From assembly GCA_036499025.1 (NCBI GenBank), contig DASYEM010000128.1, positions 1 through 20,617 of the forward strand: a stretch of DNA of 20,617 bases, given 5' to 3'. This DNA is from Parvibaculum sp036499025. Lineage in GTDB: Bacteria; Pseudomonadota; Alphaproteobacteria; Parvibaculales; Parvibaculaceae. Under the pieces are notes generated by a model. The model had not been told where the DNA came from. It saw nothing but the letters and a program-made list of their open reading frames with translations, and did not search any database. The translations under genes were made by a program, and so were the position numbers. Every line of letters begins with the position of its first letter. Positions within the stretch are counted from its first letter, which is position 1. This document shows, piece by piece, positions 7,204 to 14,937 of the stretch.

Positions 7204-7322
7204 ACCCTGGCACCACGCATATTTGATTTCGCGACCCACCCAGTATGCTGCAAAGCATCATGCCCGAGCGCCGCATTGCGTGCGATTGTGTGAGCGCCTG
7301 TCTGGCTTAACCAAGCGGCTCG

Positions 7323-9023
7323 TTAACCGACAAGCACGGGCACGCCGCATTTCGCGCCGCTGACGGACATGTCCATGACGCCAAGCTGCACGCCGAGCGT
7401 GGTGAGCAGCGTGCTGGCCGGGGTACCCAGCACCGCGACGGCATGTGAGATAAGAGAGGTCAGCGTCCCGGGAATTGTTCCGCCGGCGACGGTAAGACGC
7501 AAAGAATCGCTGAGGTCGGGAAAGAGCTGACTCGGATCGGAACTGCCATCGACCGATCTATAGACTCCGTTGTCTATGTCCGCCTGACTGAAATCGACAT
7601 CAGCCCCGGGAGCGTTGTTGGCCAACGACGCGCTCCCGCTTGCCGTTATCGGCAGATCGACCAGCAAAACCTTGATATCGACAATGCTCGGATTGCTGAC
7701 GGCAGGCGCTGCCGAAAAACTGGAGAAGCCACTCGTCACATCGCCATAGCGTGCAGTTACCGCACCGGTGAGGCCCTTCAGCGTCACCATTTGCTCGCTC
7801 TTGCAAGGGATTGCTTCAATCGTCGCCGTGCCCGGCGCGACCTCGATATAGATCGGCACGTTGATCGTCGTCGATAGAAGAAGAGGGATGCTGATGTTCA
7901 GAAGTTGCAGGTTGAGGGAAATCCGCGTCTGTGCGGTATGAACGGAAGTCCCCACCGGCCCGTTCGCAACCTGTGCCATGGGCGCGCCGACCGCCACGCT
8001 GGCCTGAAGGCTGGTATTCGTGATCGGTATGCTGAGGCCGGTCCCGACGTCTACTTTCTTCCCCGTGCCCGCCGTTCGAGCTGCCGCGGCGACCAGCGAG
8101 TAAAGTTCGAACTGCGACCCGTCCTCCCCCTTGCCGATGCTGCCGATTGTCCGTGCCTCGATACTCGGGGCGGAAAGCATGTCGCCGAGTTTAAGCGCTG
8201 TGCCCGATGGCAATTGCGCCAGAAGCGTATTCAGAGCGGAAGTCGCGCCGGAAATATCGCCTGTCGCCCCGCTTTGCGAATCCTGCAGAACGGAAATCCC
8301 CGCGCCGAGGATTTCTCCGACCGTTACCTGCGTGTTGAGCAGGTCGCCATAATTGCCCGCCGTAACATTCGCCTGTGCCGCCAGCGCGTCGAGAAAAGAT
8401 AGCGCGGTGACTTTCGTGCTCGCCAATGCCTGATAGTCGATGAGGGACAGAGAAAGATTGCCGCCGAGCAGGCCGCCGAGAAGTTGATTGGCGACGCCCC
8501 CATTCAATTGTGCGAGCCGGGTCCCGGCGGAAAAGCTCGCCGTCGCAATGGCCGCAGCCGTCGCGCGTGTGTGCACCGTATTGAAGCTCGAAAGCCCCAA
8601 TGCACTCGCGAAATAGGTCGCCGCCGTTTTGTTCAACGTGACGCGCACCGCATTGGGAACTTGACCATCTTGCGGCGCGGTAAAGCGGCCCTCGGTCGTC
8701 TTCGACTCATCAGCCGTATAAACGCCCGTTTCAATCAGTTCGATCTCATCACCGTTGTAACCATTTGCAGTCAGAACTTCGGTCACGGCCGAGGCCGGAT
8801 CATCCAGATGCTGCACCGCCGAAAGCGCCGCCGCATCCGTGGCGTTTTGCAACGACCGGCGCGTGAGCAGCAATGCACCCGCATCGACGACAATCGCCGC
8901 GATCCCGAGCACGAGGACCAGAGAGAAAGCCGCCATCACCGAAATAACGCCATGGTCGTCGGCGATGAATCGCCGCGTCAAACCCGCTAGCCGCGCTTTT
9001 CCCTCTGCAATGCAGCCGGTCAT
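7323..9023 (-). CDS. TadG-like pilus-associated membrane-anchored protein
   Basis: A 566-residue protein with the N-terminal TadE/TadG-type segment: basic start, G25 before a hydrophobic stretch (~26-50), then GALLLTRRSLQNATDAAALSAV, the signature of Flp-assembly TadG-like proteins. The rest (~75-566) is likely periplasmic or surface exposed, rich in Ala, Ser, Thr, Leu and Gly. No von Willebrand MIDAS motif (DxSxS) is evident, unlike classical TadG. The ATG at 9023 has GAGGG 5 bases away; the longer frame to 9158 is not supported. It lies about 3.6 kb from the Tad operon on the other strand and diverges from the Gly-rich lipoprotein gene. Role in this pilus is inferred. Confidence 0.8.
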   Translation of the reverse strand: MTGCIAEGKARLAGLTRRFIADDHGVISVMAAFSLVLVLGIAAIVVDAGALLLTRRSLQNATDAAALSAVQHLDDPASAVTEVLTANGYNGDEIELIETGVYTADESKTTEGRFTAPQDGQVPNAVRVTLNKTAATYFASALGLSSFNTVHTRATAAAIATASFSAGTRLAQLNGGVANQLLGGLLGGNLSLSLIDYQALASTKVTALSFLDALAAQANVTAGNYGDLLNTQVTVGEILGAGISVLQDSQSGATGDISGATSALNTLLAQLPSGTALKLGDMLSAPSIEARTIGSIGKGEDGSQFELYSLVAAAARTAGTGKKVDVGTGLSIPITNTSLQASVAVGAPMAQVANGPVGTSVHTAQTRISLNLQLLNISIPLLLSTTINVPIYIEVAPGTATIEAIPCKSEQMVTLKGLTGAVTARYGDVTSGFSSFSAAPAVSNPSIVDIKVLLVDLPITASGSASLANNAPGADVDFSQADIDNGVYRSVDGSSDPSQLFPDLSDSLRLTVAGGTIPGTLTSLISHAVAVLGTPASTLLTTLGVQLGVMDMSVSGAKCGVPVLVG

Positions 9024-9248
9024 AAAACCCTCTTTCGCCGCGATGATCGGCTGAAATCCCGCCGATGTGAAGTGGCCCCGCCTGAGACATGCCTGCCGGT
9101 CTCGCCATCCGTCTACGGAGTGCCGGAACTTGCGTGACACAACTGCACATATCCTCACACCTCATTTCTAAAGCTTGCCTTACTAATTGCGTGAAGCAGC
9201 GCGGGAAGAGTGGGAGAGCCCGGCGCGGCAGGTGGAGGAGGAAGTCCC
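9024..9248. other. Divergent promoter region between the tadG-like and Gly-rich lipoprotein genes
   Basis: 225 bases must contain promoters for both flanking genes. I saw no exact EcfG-type match in either direction and no strong inverted repeat. GGAGGAGG at 9234-9241 is the ribosome site for the GTG start at 9249. Confidence 0.5.
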
Positions 9249-10286
9249 GTGATCGCGAAAACCCTCATTCTGTGTTCGACCTGTCTGGTTCTCGCCGGTT
9301 GCGTCACCGACAAGATATCGATGTCCTCCGAAGTCGGCGGCGATGGTGCCGGTGCCTCGCTCCGCTCCACCGGCGTTTCGAGCGTCATCGGCGGCGATGA
9401 CGGCAGCGGCCCGATCGGCTCCACCGGCGGGCTCGGCGTCACCGGCGACAATGGCGCGATTGCCAACGTCATTGGCGACGATCCTCTGGGCGGCGTTCTC
9501 GACGGCGCGCTCGGTAAAGGCAATATCGTCAGCCAGATCCTCGGCTCGCCCGACGGCACCAAGGGCCTTGTGCCCGAGCTTGCCGCTGGCGTGGCCGGCG
9601 ATTCCGATGCGGATATTTTGAACGGCGGTCTGGGCCTCGGCGGCGAAGACGGCCTGCTTGCCGATCTGACAGGCAGCGATTTCGGCGGTGCGGTGTTGGG
9701 GACGCAGGGCGTAATTCCTGCCGGCCTTGCGGGCGGCAATGATGGTCTTCTCGGCGCTCTCCTGGGAGATCATGCTGCAAGCCCGGTGCTGGGGCCTGTT
9801 GCACAGGCCGTCCCCACATCCGCCCTCGTCAGCGGTCTCGCGCAAGTGCCCGCTCTCGGCGTCACCGGGCAGGGCGGCGTCGTCGCCTCGGTCCTCGGCA
9901 CCGATCTTGTCGGCAACCTTATTGGGTCGGGCGGCGTCCTTGGCGGCGGCGGCGCCGGCGCCATCGGCTCGCAACTTCCGCAAGGCAACGCGCCGCTCGC
10001 GCCCCTTGGCGATGCTGTCGTCACGGCTCTCAACACGGTTGCAGGCAACACCCAAAGCCCGCTCGCAGGCACCGGCCTCGGCACCGTCCTGAGCAGCCTG
10101 CCCGGCGGGCTCTCTTCCTCCGGCACGGCAGGCGCTGGCGCGCTGAGTTCCGTGCCGGTCGTCGGCTCCGTCGTCGGCGGCAACACCGGAAGCCTGACGA
10201 CAACGGTCGGTTCCGTTCTGGCGCCAGTCACGCAAGTCGTGGCCACGGTGCCCGTCCTCGGCGGTCTGCTTGCCGGAAATAAGTGA
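9249..10286 (+). CDS. Gly-rich low-complexity lipoprotein
   Basis: A 345-residue predicted lipoprotein starting with GTG (9249), preceded by an ideal GGAGGAGG. The signal peptide ends in the lipobox LAGC, with the lipidated Cys at residue 18, so it should be membrane anchored. The mature part is low complexity: Gly, Ala, Leu, Val, Ser and Asp with recurrent short motifs such as LGG, VGG, GVLGG, SVVGG and GLLAG. There is no recognisable enzyme domain; automatic pipelines may call such sequences collagen-like, but there is no regular Gly-X-Y triplet repeat. It ends with a strong terminator. Neighbours are a TadG-like protein (divergent) and a TpsB transporter (convergent), suggesting an envelope or surface role. 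Function unknown. Confidence 0.75.
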   Translation: MIAKTLILCSTCLVLAGCVTDKISMSSEVGGDGAGASLRSTGVSSVIGGDDGSGPIGSTGGLGVTGDNGAIANVIGDDPLGGVLDGALGKGNIVSQILGSPDGTKGLVPELAAGVAGDSDADILNGGLGLGGEDGLLADLTGSDFGGAVLGTQGVIPAGLAGGNDGLLGALLGDHAASPVLGPVAQAVPTSALVSGLAQVPALGVTGQGGVVASVLGTDLVGNLIGSGGVLGGGGAGAIGSQLPQGNAPLAPLGDAVVTALNTVAGNTQSPLAGTGLGTVLSSLPGGLSSSGTAGAGALSSVPVVGSVVGGNTGSLTTTVGSVLAPVTQVVATVPVLGGLLAGNK

Positions 10287-10323
10287 GTGATCTGAGACGT
10301 CTTCCTGTTCCTCGATGACTCGA

Positions 10324-10355
10324 AAGCCCGAACGAAAGTTCGGGCTTCTTTTTGT
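10324..10355 (+). terminator. Rho-independent terminator after the Gly-rich lipoprotein gene
   Basis: A perfect 10-bp stem (10324-10333 AAGCCCGAAC with 10338-10347 GTTCGGGCTT) closed by a GAAA tetraloop, then CTTTTTGTTT. It is 37 bases past the stop at 10286. The T-run favours the plus strand; on the minus strand it is too far past the tpsB stop and too poor in T to be the main signal. Confidence 0.92.
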
Positions 10356-10400
10356 TTGCCCGGCTCTCGCTCCGGCCGTGACGGAAGATTGCGTCTCTCC

Positions 10401-12074
10401 CTAGAGACGCACCTCCAGCGACAGATAAAGCCGAGGATCGCGGTCGCCGCGCGAATTGACGTTGCGGTTGAGCGGCTTGTCCAGTTCGACGCCGACCGCC
10501 AGCCATTTGCGATCCGATACGGTGATGCCGATGCCCGTCGATACCAGCCGGTCATTGCCCTGCCCATCGACGCTTTTGTTCATCACCCGCGATTGATCGA
10601 GGAAGGTATAGGGCACCAGCGTCCAGCCACCGGCAAGCTCGGTGTCGAAGCGATATTGCGCCTGCAGCGACGTGCCGTAACCGCTATCGCCGGATGTTTC
10701 GCCCGTGTCATAGCCGCGCCCGAAATGGGCGCCGCCAAAGGTGATTTCCTCTGAGGCATAGAGCGAGTCCGGGCTGTATTGACCCTCGGCGGATGCGCTC
10801 AATCCGAATTTCTCCGTCACCGCATAGCTCGCATTGGCCGTCGCCCGCGCTTTGAAGAACCAGGGGTTCGTGCCGAGGCGCGAATGGAACGTGTTGTCCG
10901 GCCCCGCGCCCAGAATGCCGAGGCCCTGCGTCAGCCGTCCGCCGGCGCCGAATGTCAGCTTGTCGGTAAGCCGCGCGGTATAGCTCGCATCGGCGAAGGT
11001 GGCGCGAATGGCGTCTTCCGAGAAGCGGAAACCGTTGAGATCGTTGGTCGCCTCCATGGCGTAACCGCCGAGGGTGCCGATCAGGTTTTGCGAAATCGAT
11101 CGAATAAAGGGATAGCTCAGCGCCGCATCGACTTCCCGGCTCCGCGACCTGAAATCGAAGCCGGGCGGCAGATCGCCCTCCTTGGATTTGGCAAAGGACG
11201 CGCCGACCGACCCACGCATTCCGTCCGAGCCGATGAAGGACGAATAGGCGAGGCGATAATATTGCTGCGTCTGGATTTCCGGCGTCGCCAGGAACGTCAA
11301 CGCAAGCTGTTCGCCGTCGCCGAGCAGGTTGTTGACCGCGCCTGTGAGGTAGCTCTGAAAAGGCGCGCTATCGAGGTTGGCCCGGTTATCGACCGCCGTA
11401 TCGAGCGTATAGGTGTCTTGCTCGGCCTTCAGCGCCATTGTCGCCGTGCCCGTGTAAATATCCATGCCGGTCAGTTGTCCGCTGATCTTGACGCCGGGCG
11501 TGTCGCTGATGAGCAGCAGATAGCGCTCCATCGTGGCCGTGCGCAGCGGTTGCTCCTCCAGAATTTTCTTGCCGAAGCGGGCCACGGTTGCCCGCGCGCT
11601 TTCGCTCTGCGTCTCAATGGTGATCTTGCCGATATGGCCCTCGACAACCCGCACGATCAGCGTGCCCCCCTGCATCACTTGGGGCGGCACGAAGGCGCGG
11701 CCGAGCGCATAGCCCGCTTCGTCATAAAGCTTGTTGACGCGGTCGAGCGCGGCCCGAAGATCGAGCGCGGTGATGGGCTTGTTGATGAGAGGTGCGAATT
11801 GCTTGCCGATCAGCGCCTCGTCGATAACCGTCGCCCCAACGATCCGCACGGTCGATACACGGAAATTCAGAACCTTGTCGGCGCCGTTCGGCAGGCCGAG
11901 GTTTTCGCGCAGCCGGGGTGTTTCCCGGCGCGGCAGTTCGGGGGAGGGCGCCGGTGGGGCGAGAATGGCTCCTGCGGCGGGAGCGGATAGCGGGTTGGTT
12001 GTTGCGGCATGTACCGTTTGCGCCATCAGCACGCCGATTGAGACGGTGACGAGCAATCTTTTTTTGATGGTCAT
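10401..12074 (-). CDS. ShlB/FhaC/HecB-type two-partner secretion transporter (TpsB)
   Basis: Outer-membrane transporter of 557 residues, the usual TpsB size. It has a signal peptide (residues 1-23, ending VHA), a proline-rich stretch (~30-60), a POTRA_2 domain at ~70-150 (VRIVGATVIDEALIG through LIVRVVEGHIGKITIE), then a long beta-barrel region. The barrel includes GGAHFGRGYDTGETSGD, corresponding to the conserved loop with the RGY motif of Omp85/TpsB proteins, and ends in alternating residues (LYLSLEVRL). It should export a TpsA protein across the outer membrane. No TpsA with a TPS domain is in the window. The ATG at 12074 has GGAGGG 4 bases upstream. An inverted repeat ~80-100 bases upstream may be an operator. 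Confidence 0.88.
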   Translation of the reverse strand: MTIKKRLLVTVSIGVLMAQTVHAATTNPLSAPAAGAILAPPAPSPELPRRETPRLRENLGLPNGADKVLNFRVSTVRIVGATVIDEALIGKQFAPLINKPITALDLRAALDRVNKLYDEAGYALGRAFVPPQVMQGGTLIVRVVEGHIGKITIETQSESARATVARFGKKILEEQPLRTATMERYLLLISDTPGVKISGQLTGMDIYTGTATMALKAEQDTYTLDTAVDNRANLDSAPFQSYLTGAVNNLLGDGEQLALTFLATPEIQTQQYYRLAYSSFIGSDGMRGSVGASFAKSKEGDLPPGFDFRSRSREVDAALSYPFIRSISQNLIGTLGGYAMEATNDLNGFRFSEDAIRATFADASYTARLTDKLTFGAGGRLTQGLGILGAGPDNTFHSRLGTNPWFFKARATANASYAVTEKFGLSASAEGQYSPDSLYASEEITFGGAHFGRGYDTGETSGDSGYGTSLQAQYRFDTELAGGWTLVPYTFLDQSRVMNKSVDGQGNDRLVSTGIGITVSDRKWLAVGVELDKPLNRNVNSRGDRDPRLYLSLEVRL

Positions 12075-12150
12075 GTTCCCTCCACGGAGCACTCGGTCCG
12101 GTCATCCGGGTCATCAGCTCGCGTGAATGGTACAAGTCGCGTGCGCCGTA

Positions 12151-12171
12151 TAAAGACGAATACTGTCTTTA
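12151..12171. promoter_or_regulatory. Perfect inverted repeat upstream of tpsB (candidate operator)
   Basis: TAAAGAC at 12151-12157 and GTCTTTA at 12165-12171 are exact reverse complements around a 7-base spacer (GAATACT). The 21-base symmetric site is typical in size for a dimeric repressor or activator. It lies 77 bases upstream of the tpsB start, in its promoter region. Regulator unknown. Confidence 0.5.
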
Positions 12172-12546
12172 ATCTGGCTAACACGGGTGATCTGTGTAGG
12201 GGCCTGTCGAATGTTGTGAACTCGCGTCGCAAGGTGCCCGCCCGGTCTTGAAACTGTGTGATCAGATCCGTATACGCGATAGGACAAGCGAAGCGGCCAC
12301 GCTTTGGTTCCATTTTTTTGCATCTGCGAAATAATCTGAGGTGGGAAGAGCAAACCGCACAAGGATTATGTTACGAAAAATAATTGTGTGAACCAGTGGA
12401 ACCAACTTCTCCGCTGCGCTTTGAGTGTTCGATTGAGTGGTTTTCTATCCGCCTACCGATTGTCGAGTTTTGTAATCTGTGTTTTGGTTTGTGGCGTCCT
12501 AACGGATTTGTAAGTAATTCAGCGCCCCAATTGGGCAAAGGCGAAA

Positions 12547-12564
12547 TCGAACTTTCAGGTTCGA
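12547..12564. repeat. Short inverted repeat upstream of cpaB
   Basis: TCGAAC (12547-12552) and GTTCGA (12559-12564) around a 6-base spacer, about 80 bases before the cpaB start. Could be an operator; such short repeats also arise by chance. Confidence 0.3.
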
Positions 12565-12604
12565 AAAGGTTGTGGGAGGGACCGGGGGGTCGGAGAAGGA
12601 TGGT

Positions 12605-12620
12605 TCGGGCGGAAGCCCGG
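12605..12620 (+). promoter_or_regulatory. Leader hairpin with GGAA tetraloop before the cpaB ribosome site
   Basis: CGGGC (12606-12610), loop GGAA, GCCCG (12615-12619), extended by a U-G pair. It ends about 8 bases before the GAGGGGAG ribosome site of cpaB. It may affect translation or mRNA stability of the pilus operon; purely structural inference. Confidence 0.35.
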
Positions 12621-12641
12621 AGTATCGAGAGGGGAGTGACC

Positions 12642-13544
12642 ATGGGCGTAGTTCAAAGGGTACAGCGCAATCCGCTTTTGCTGCTCGTCGTGGGCGCGGT
12701 GCTGATTGTGGCAGCGGCGATCCTCGTGTGGCTGAACATCAACGCGCGCCATGCGCCGCAAAATGTCGCTCGCGAAAACACAAGCGCCGCAAGCGATATT
12801 CAGTCTTCCAGCCAAATTCTCGTGGCCGCCCGCGCCATCCCGCGCGGCGCCGTTATCGCCGCCGAGGATGTGACGCTTCATGGCGTTGCCGCCCCGCTTC
12901 CCGCCGGCAGCTTCACCAGCGCCTCGGCCGCGATCGGCCGTGTGGCCACCGCCGACATTCTTCCCTCCCAGATCATTCTCGGCGATGCGTTGAGCGCCTC
13001 CCGTCAGGCCGCGGGCGTCTCCGCCCTGGTCGAAACCGGGGCTCGCGCCTTCGCGGTGCGTATTGCCGAAGACCAGATCGTCGGCGGCTTCCTGCGCGTC
13101 AATGACCGCGTCGATGTCTTCGCGACCTTGCCCGATGCTGTGTTCCCGCAGGAAATGAACGGCGGGCGCAAGGCGGCGGATCAGAGCCGCACGACGCTCC
13201 TCCTGCAGAACGTGGCCATCTTGGCCGTCGGTGAAAAACTTCAAACCAAAGGCGCGGAAGCGCTGAACGGCGCGCGCACGGTGACGCTTGCCATCGGGCC
13301 CGATGCGGTCGCCCGGCTCGCCCTCGCCGAACGTCTGGGCAAGATCACGCTGGCAATCCGCAACCCTGCCGATAAGGACGTCACGCCCGAGACCACGGTG
13401 AGCCTTTCCGATCTCGGAACGATGACGGCCGAGGCGGCGCCTGCTGCCGCGGAAGCGCCAATCAAGAAAGCCGCCGCTCCTTCCGGTCACCGGATCACGA
13501 TTTATTCGGGTGCGACGACCAGCACCGTCACGACGTCTCGCTGA
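12642..13544 (+). CDS. cpaB: Flp pilus assembly protein CpaB/RcpC
   Basis: A 300-residue Tad-pilus protein that works with the secretin in the envelope. It has one N-terminal membrane segment (~11-32), a SAF domain at ~57-118 (ILVAARAIPRGAVIAAEDV... DILPSQIILGDALS) and the RcpC/CpaB domain at ~125-240 (FAVRIAEDQIVGGFLRVNDRVDVFATLP). The Ala/Pro-rich tail is flexible. The ATG at 12642 is chosen for the strong GAGGGGAG 5 bases before it and the natural membrane anchor that follows; the frame is open back to 12384 but that part has no features. First gene of the pilus operon, 20 bases before cpaC. Confidence 0.93.
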   Translation: MGVVQRVQRNPLLLLVVGAVLIVAAAILVWLNINARHAPQNVARENTSAASDIQSSSQILVAARAIPRGAVIAAEDVTLHGVAAPLPAGSFTSASAAIGRVATADILPSQIILGDALSASRQAAGVSALVETGARAFAVRIAEDQIVGGFLRVNDRVDVFATLPDAVFPQEMNGGRKAADQSRTTLLLQNVAILAVGEKLQTKGAEALNGARTVTLAIGPDAVARLALAERLGKITLAIRNPADKDVTPETTVSLSDLGTMTAEAAPAAAEAPIKKAAAPSGHRITIYSGATTSTVTTSR

Positions 13545-13564
13545 ACACGGGCAGGTAAAGACAA

Positions 13565-14935
13565 ATGCGGTCACGCATGAAAACGAAAGCCGGACTCCCT
13601 CTGCTCGCCCTCGCCGGGTTGGCCATGCTGGCATTTACATCGGGCTCGACGCCTGCGGTAGCGGCATCCGATGCGTGCCAGATCCCACTCGGCGGGCAAA
13701 AAATCCTGAAGCTCGACCGTGCCGTCGGCCGCATCGCGCTCAGCAATCCGAAAGTCGTCGATGTCAAGGTCGTCAACTCCCGCCAGCTCCGTCTGCTCGG
13801 GCAGGGCGCCGGATCGACCGATCTCACCGTCTGGTATGAAGGCGACGCCAGCACCTCCTATCGTTGCGTCGTCGGCGCCGACATCGCCGGCCTCGAAAGC
13901 GCCCTCGATGCCGACCCCGCGCTCAAAAGCGTCAAGGTTTCAAACACCGGCAAATCGACTGTGCTGAAGGGGCAAGTTTACAGCCTTGCCGACCGCGCCC
14001 GCGTCGGCGATCTCGCCGTCTCCTATGTCGGCAAGGACGTCCGCAATCTGGTGGAAGTTTCCGAGCAACGCATGGTCGCGGTCGATATCCGTTTCGCCGC
14101 CGTCTCTGTCAACACATTGAAGGCCCTGGGTCTCAATTTCCGCACGCTTGGCGGCAATTTCGAATTCGCCTCCACAGGCCCAAGCTCCGGCGCGACGCCG
14201 GGTTACGTCAACGGGCAGGGCCTCGATCTCGCGCCGACGCTTCCCATCGCCCAGGCTTTCAACCTGATGCTGTCCTGGCCCGGCTCGAATAATTTTCTCG
14301 GTGTCGTCAGCGCGCTTTCCAGCGCCAACCTCGCCCAGATGCTGGCCGAGCCGACGCTGCTCGTCCGCAGCGGCGAAGAGGCCGACTTTCTTGCGGGCGG
14401 CGAAATCCCGATCCCGGTTCCGCAATCCGGCGTCGGCACCGGCAGCGTCACCATCGAATACAAAAAATTCGGCGTGCAGTTGAACGTCGCCGCCACCGTC
14501 CTCGACAATGACCGCATCATTCTGAAGGTGAACCCGGAAGTCAGCGAGCTCGATCCCGCGAACGGCATCTCTGTCCAGGGCTACAGCATCCCGGCGATCC
14601 GCACCCGCTCCACGCGCACCACCGTCGAACTCGGCGATGGCCAGAGCTTCGTCCTTGCGGGTCTGATGTTCAGCTCATCCTCCAATCTCGAAGACAAGGT
14701 GCCCGGCCTCGGCGATCTGCCGATCATCGGCAATTTCTTCAAGACCTCGATGAACAAGCAGGAACAGCAGGAACTCATCATCGTCGCCACCCCGCGCCTC
14801 GTCTCGCCGATGGAGGCGGGCACGGTGCCGAAGCTGCCGGGCGAAGGCCAGAAATACGATCCCGGCGTCGGCCAGATGCTTCTCAACACAGAGCAGCTCG
14901 ATCAGAAGGTCGTTCAATACGGGTTGATGAGGTAA
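13565..14935 (+). CDS. cpaC: Tad pilus secretin CpaC/RcpA
   Basis: Outer-membrane channel for the Flp pilus, 456 residues. A signal peptide (~1-34, ending AVAA) is followed by the pilus-secretin N-terminal domain (~37-105, GGQKILKLDRAVGRIALSNPKVVDVKVV), a BON-like segment (~110-170) and the secretin domain (~240-420) with the family signature VPGLGDLPIIGNFFK and ending ELIIVATPRLVSPM. Start at 13565; an in-frame ATG at 13577 is possible but has no ribosome site. The stop is only 2 bases before cpaE. In most alphaproteobacterial Tad loci cpaD sits between these two genes; here it is absent. Confidence 0.95.
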   Translation: MRSRMKTKAGLPLLALAGLAMLAFTSGSTPAVAASDACQIPLGGQKILKLDRAVGRIALSNPKVVDVKVVNSRQLRLLGQGAGSTDLTVWYEGDASTSYRCVVGADIAGLESALDADPALKSVKVSNTGKSTVLKGQVYSLADRARVGDLAVSYVGKDVRNLVEVSEQRMVAVDIRFAAVSVNTLKALGLNFRTLGGNFEFASTGPSSGATPGYVNGQGLDLAPTLPIAQAFNLMLSWPGSNNFLGVVSALSSANLAQMLAEPTLLVRSGEEADFLAGGEIPIPVPQSGVGTGSVTIEYKKFGVQLNVAATVLDNDRIILKVNPEVSELDPANGISVQGYSIPAIRTRSTRTTVELGDGQSFVLAGLMFSSSSNLEDKVPGLGDLPIIGNFFKTSMNKQEQQELIIVATPRLVSPMEAGTVPKLPGEGQKYDPGVGQMLLNTEQLDQKVVQYGLMR

Positions 14936-14937
14936 GC

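Larger units (their letters stand above)
12075..12641. other. Intergenic region between tpsB and the Tad pilus operon
   Basis: 567 bases between divergent genes; lower GC than its surroundings, as expected of promoter DNA. I saw no convincing gene. It contains an inverted repeat at 12151-12171 (near tpsB), a T7 tract at 12313-12319, another inverted repeat at 12547-12564, and a small GNRA-loop hairpin at 12605-12620 just before the cpaB ribosome site. A loose sigma70-like pair (TTGAGT at 12421, 17-base spacer, TCTATC) could serve cpaB but is weak. No exact EcfG-type promoter was found here in either direction. Confidence 0.5.

Noticed and set aside
7307..7328. Two TTAACC elements, like CtrA half-sites
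   Set aside because: The TTAA cores are 12 bases apart instead of 7, and one overlaps the stop codon of the tadG-like gene.
12289..12313. Possible EcfG-type promoter for tpsB (minus strand, GGAAC-N16-CGCT)
   Set aside because: One mismatch in the four-base -10 element, and more than 200 bases from the start codon; too weak to call.
12285..12319. Small hairpin followed by a T7 tract on the plus strand
   Set aside because: The stem is short with a wobble, six bases separate it from the T-run, and no plus-strand gene lies upstream to terminate.
12555..13634. 359-codon open frame on the minus strand
   Set aside because: Antisense to cpaB, with no ribosome site or family features; a shadow of high-GC codon use.
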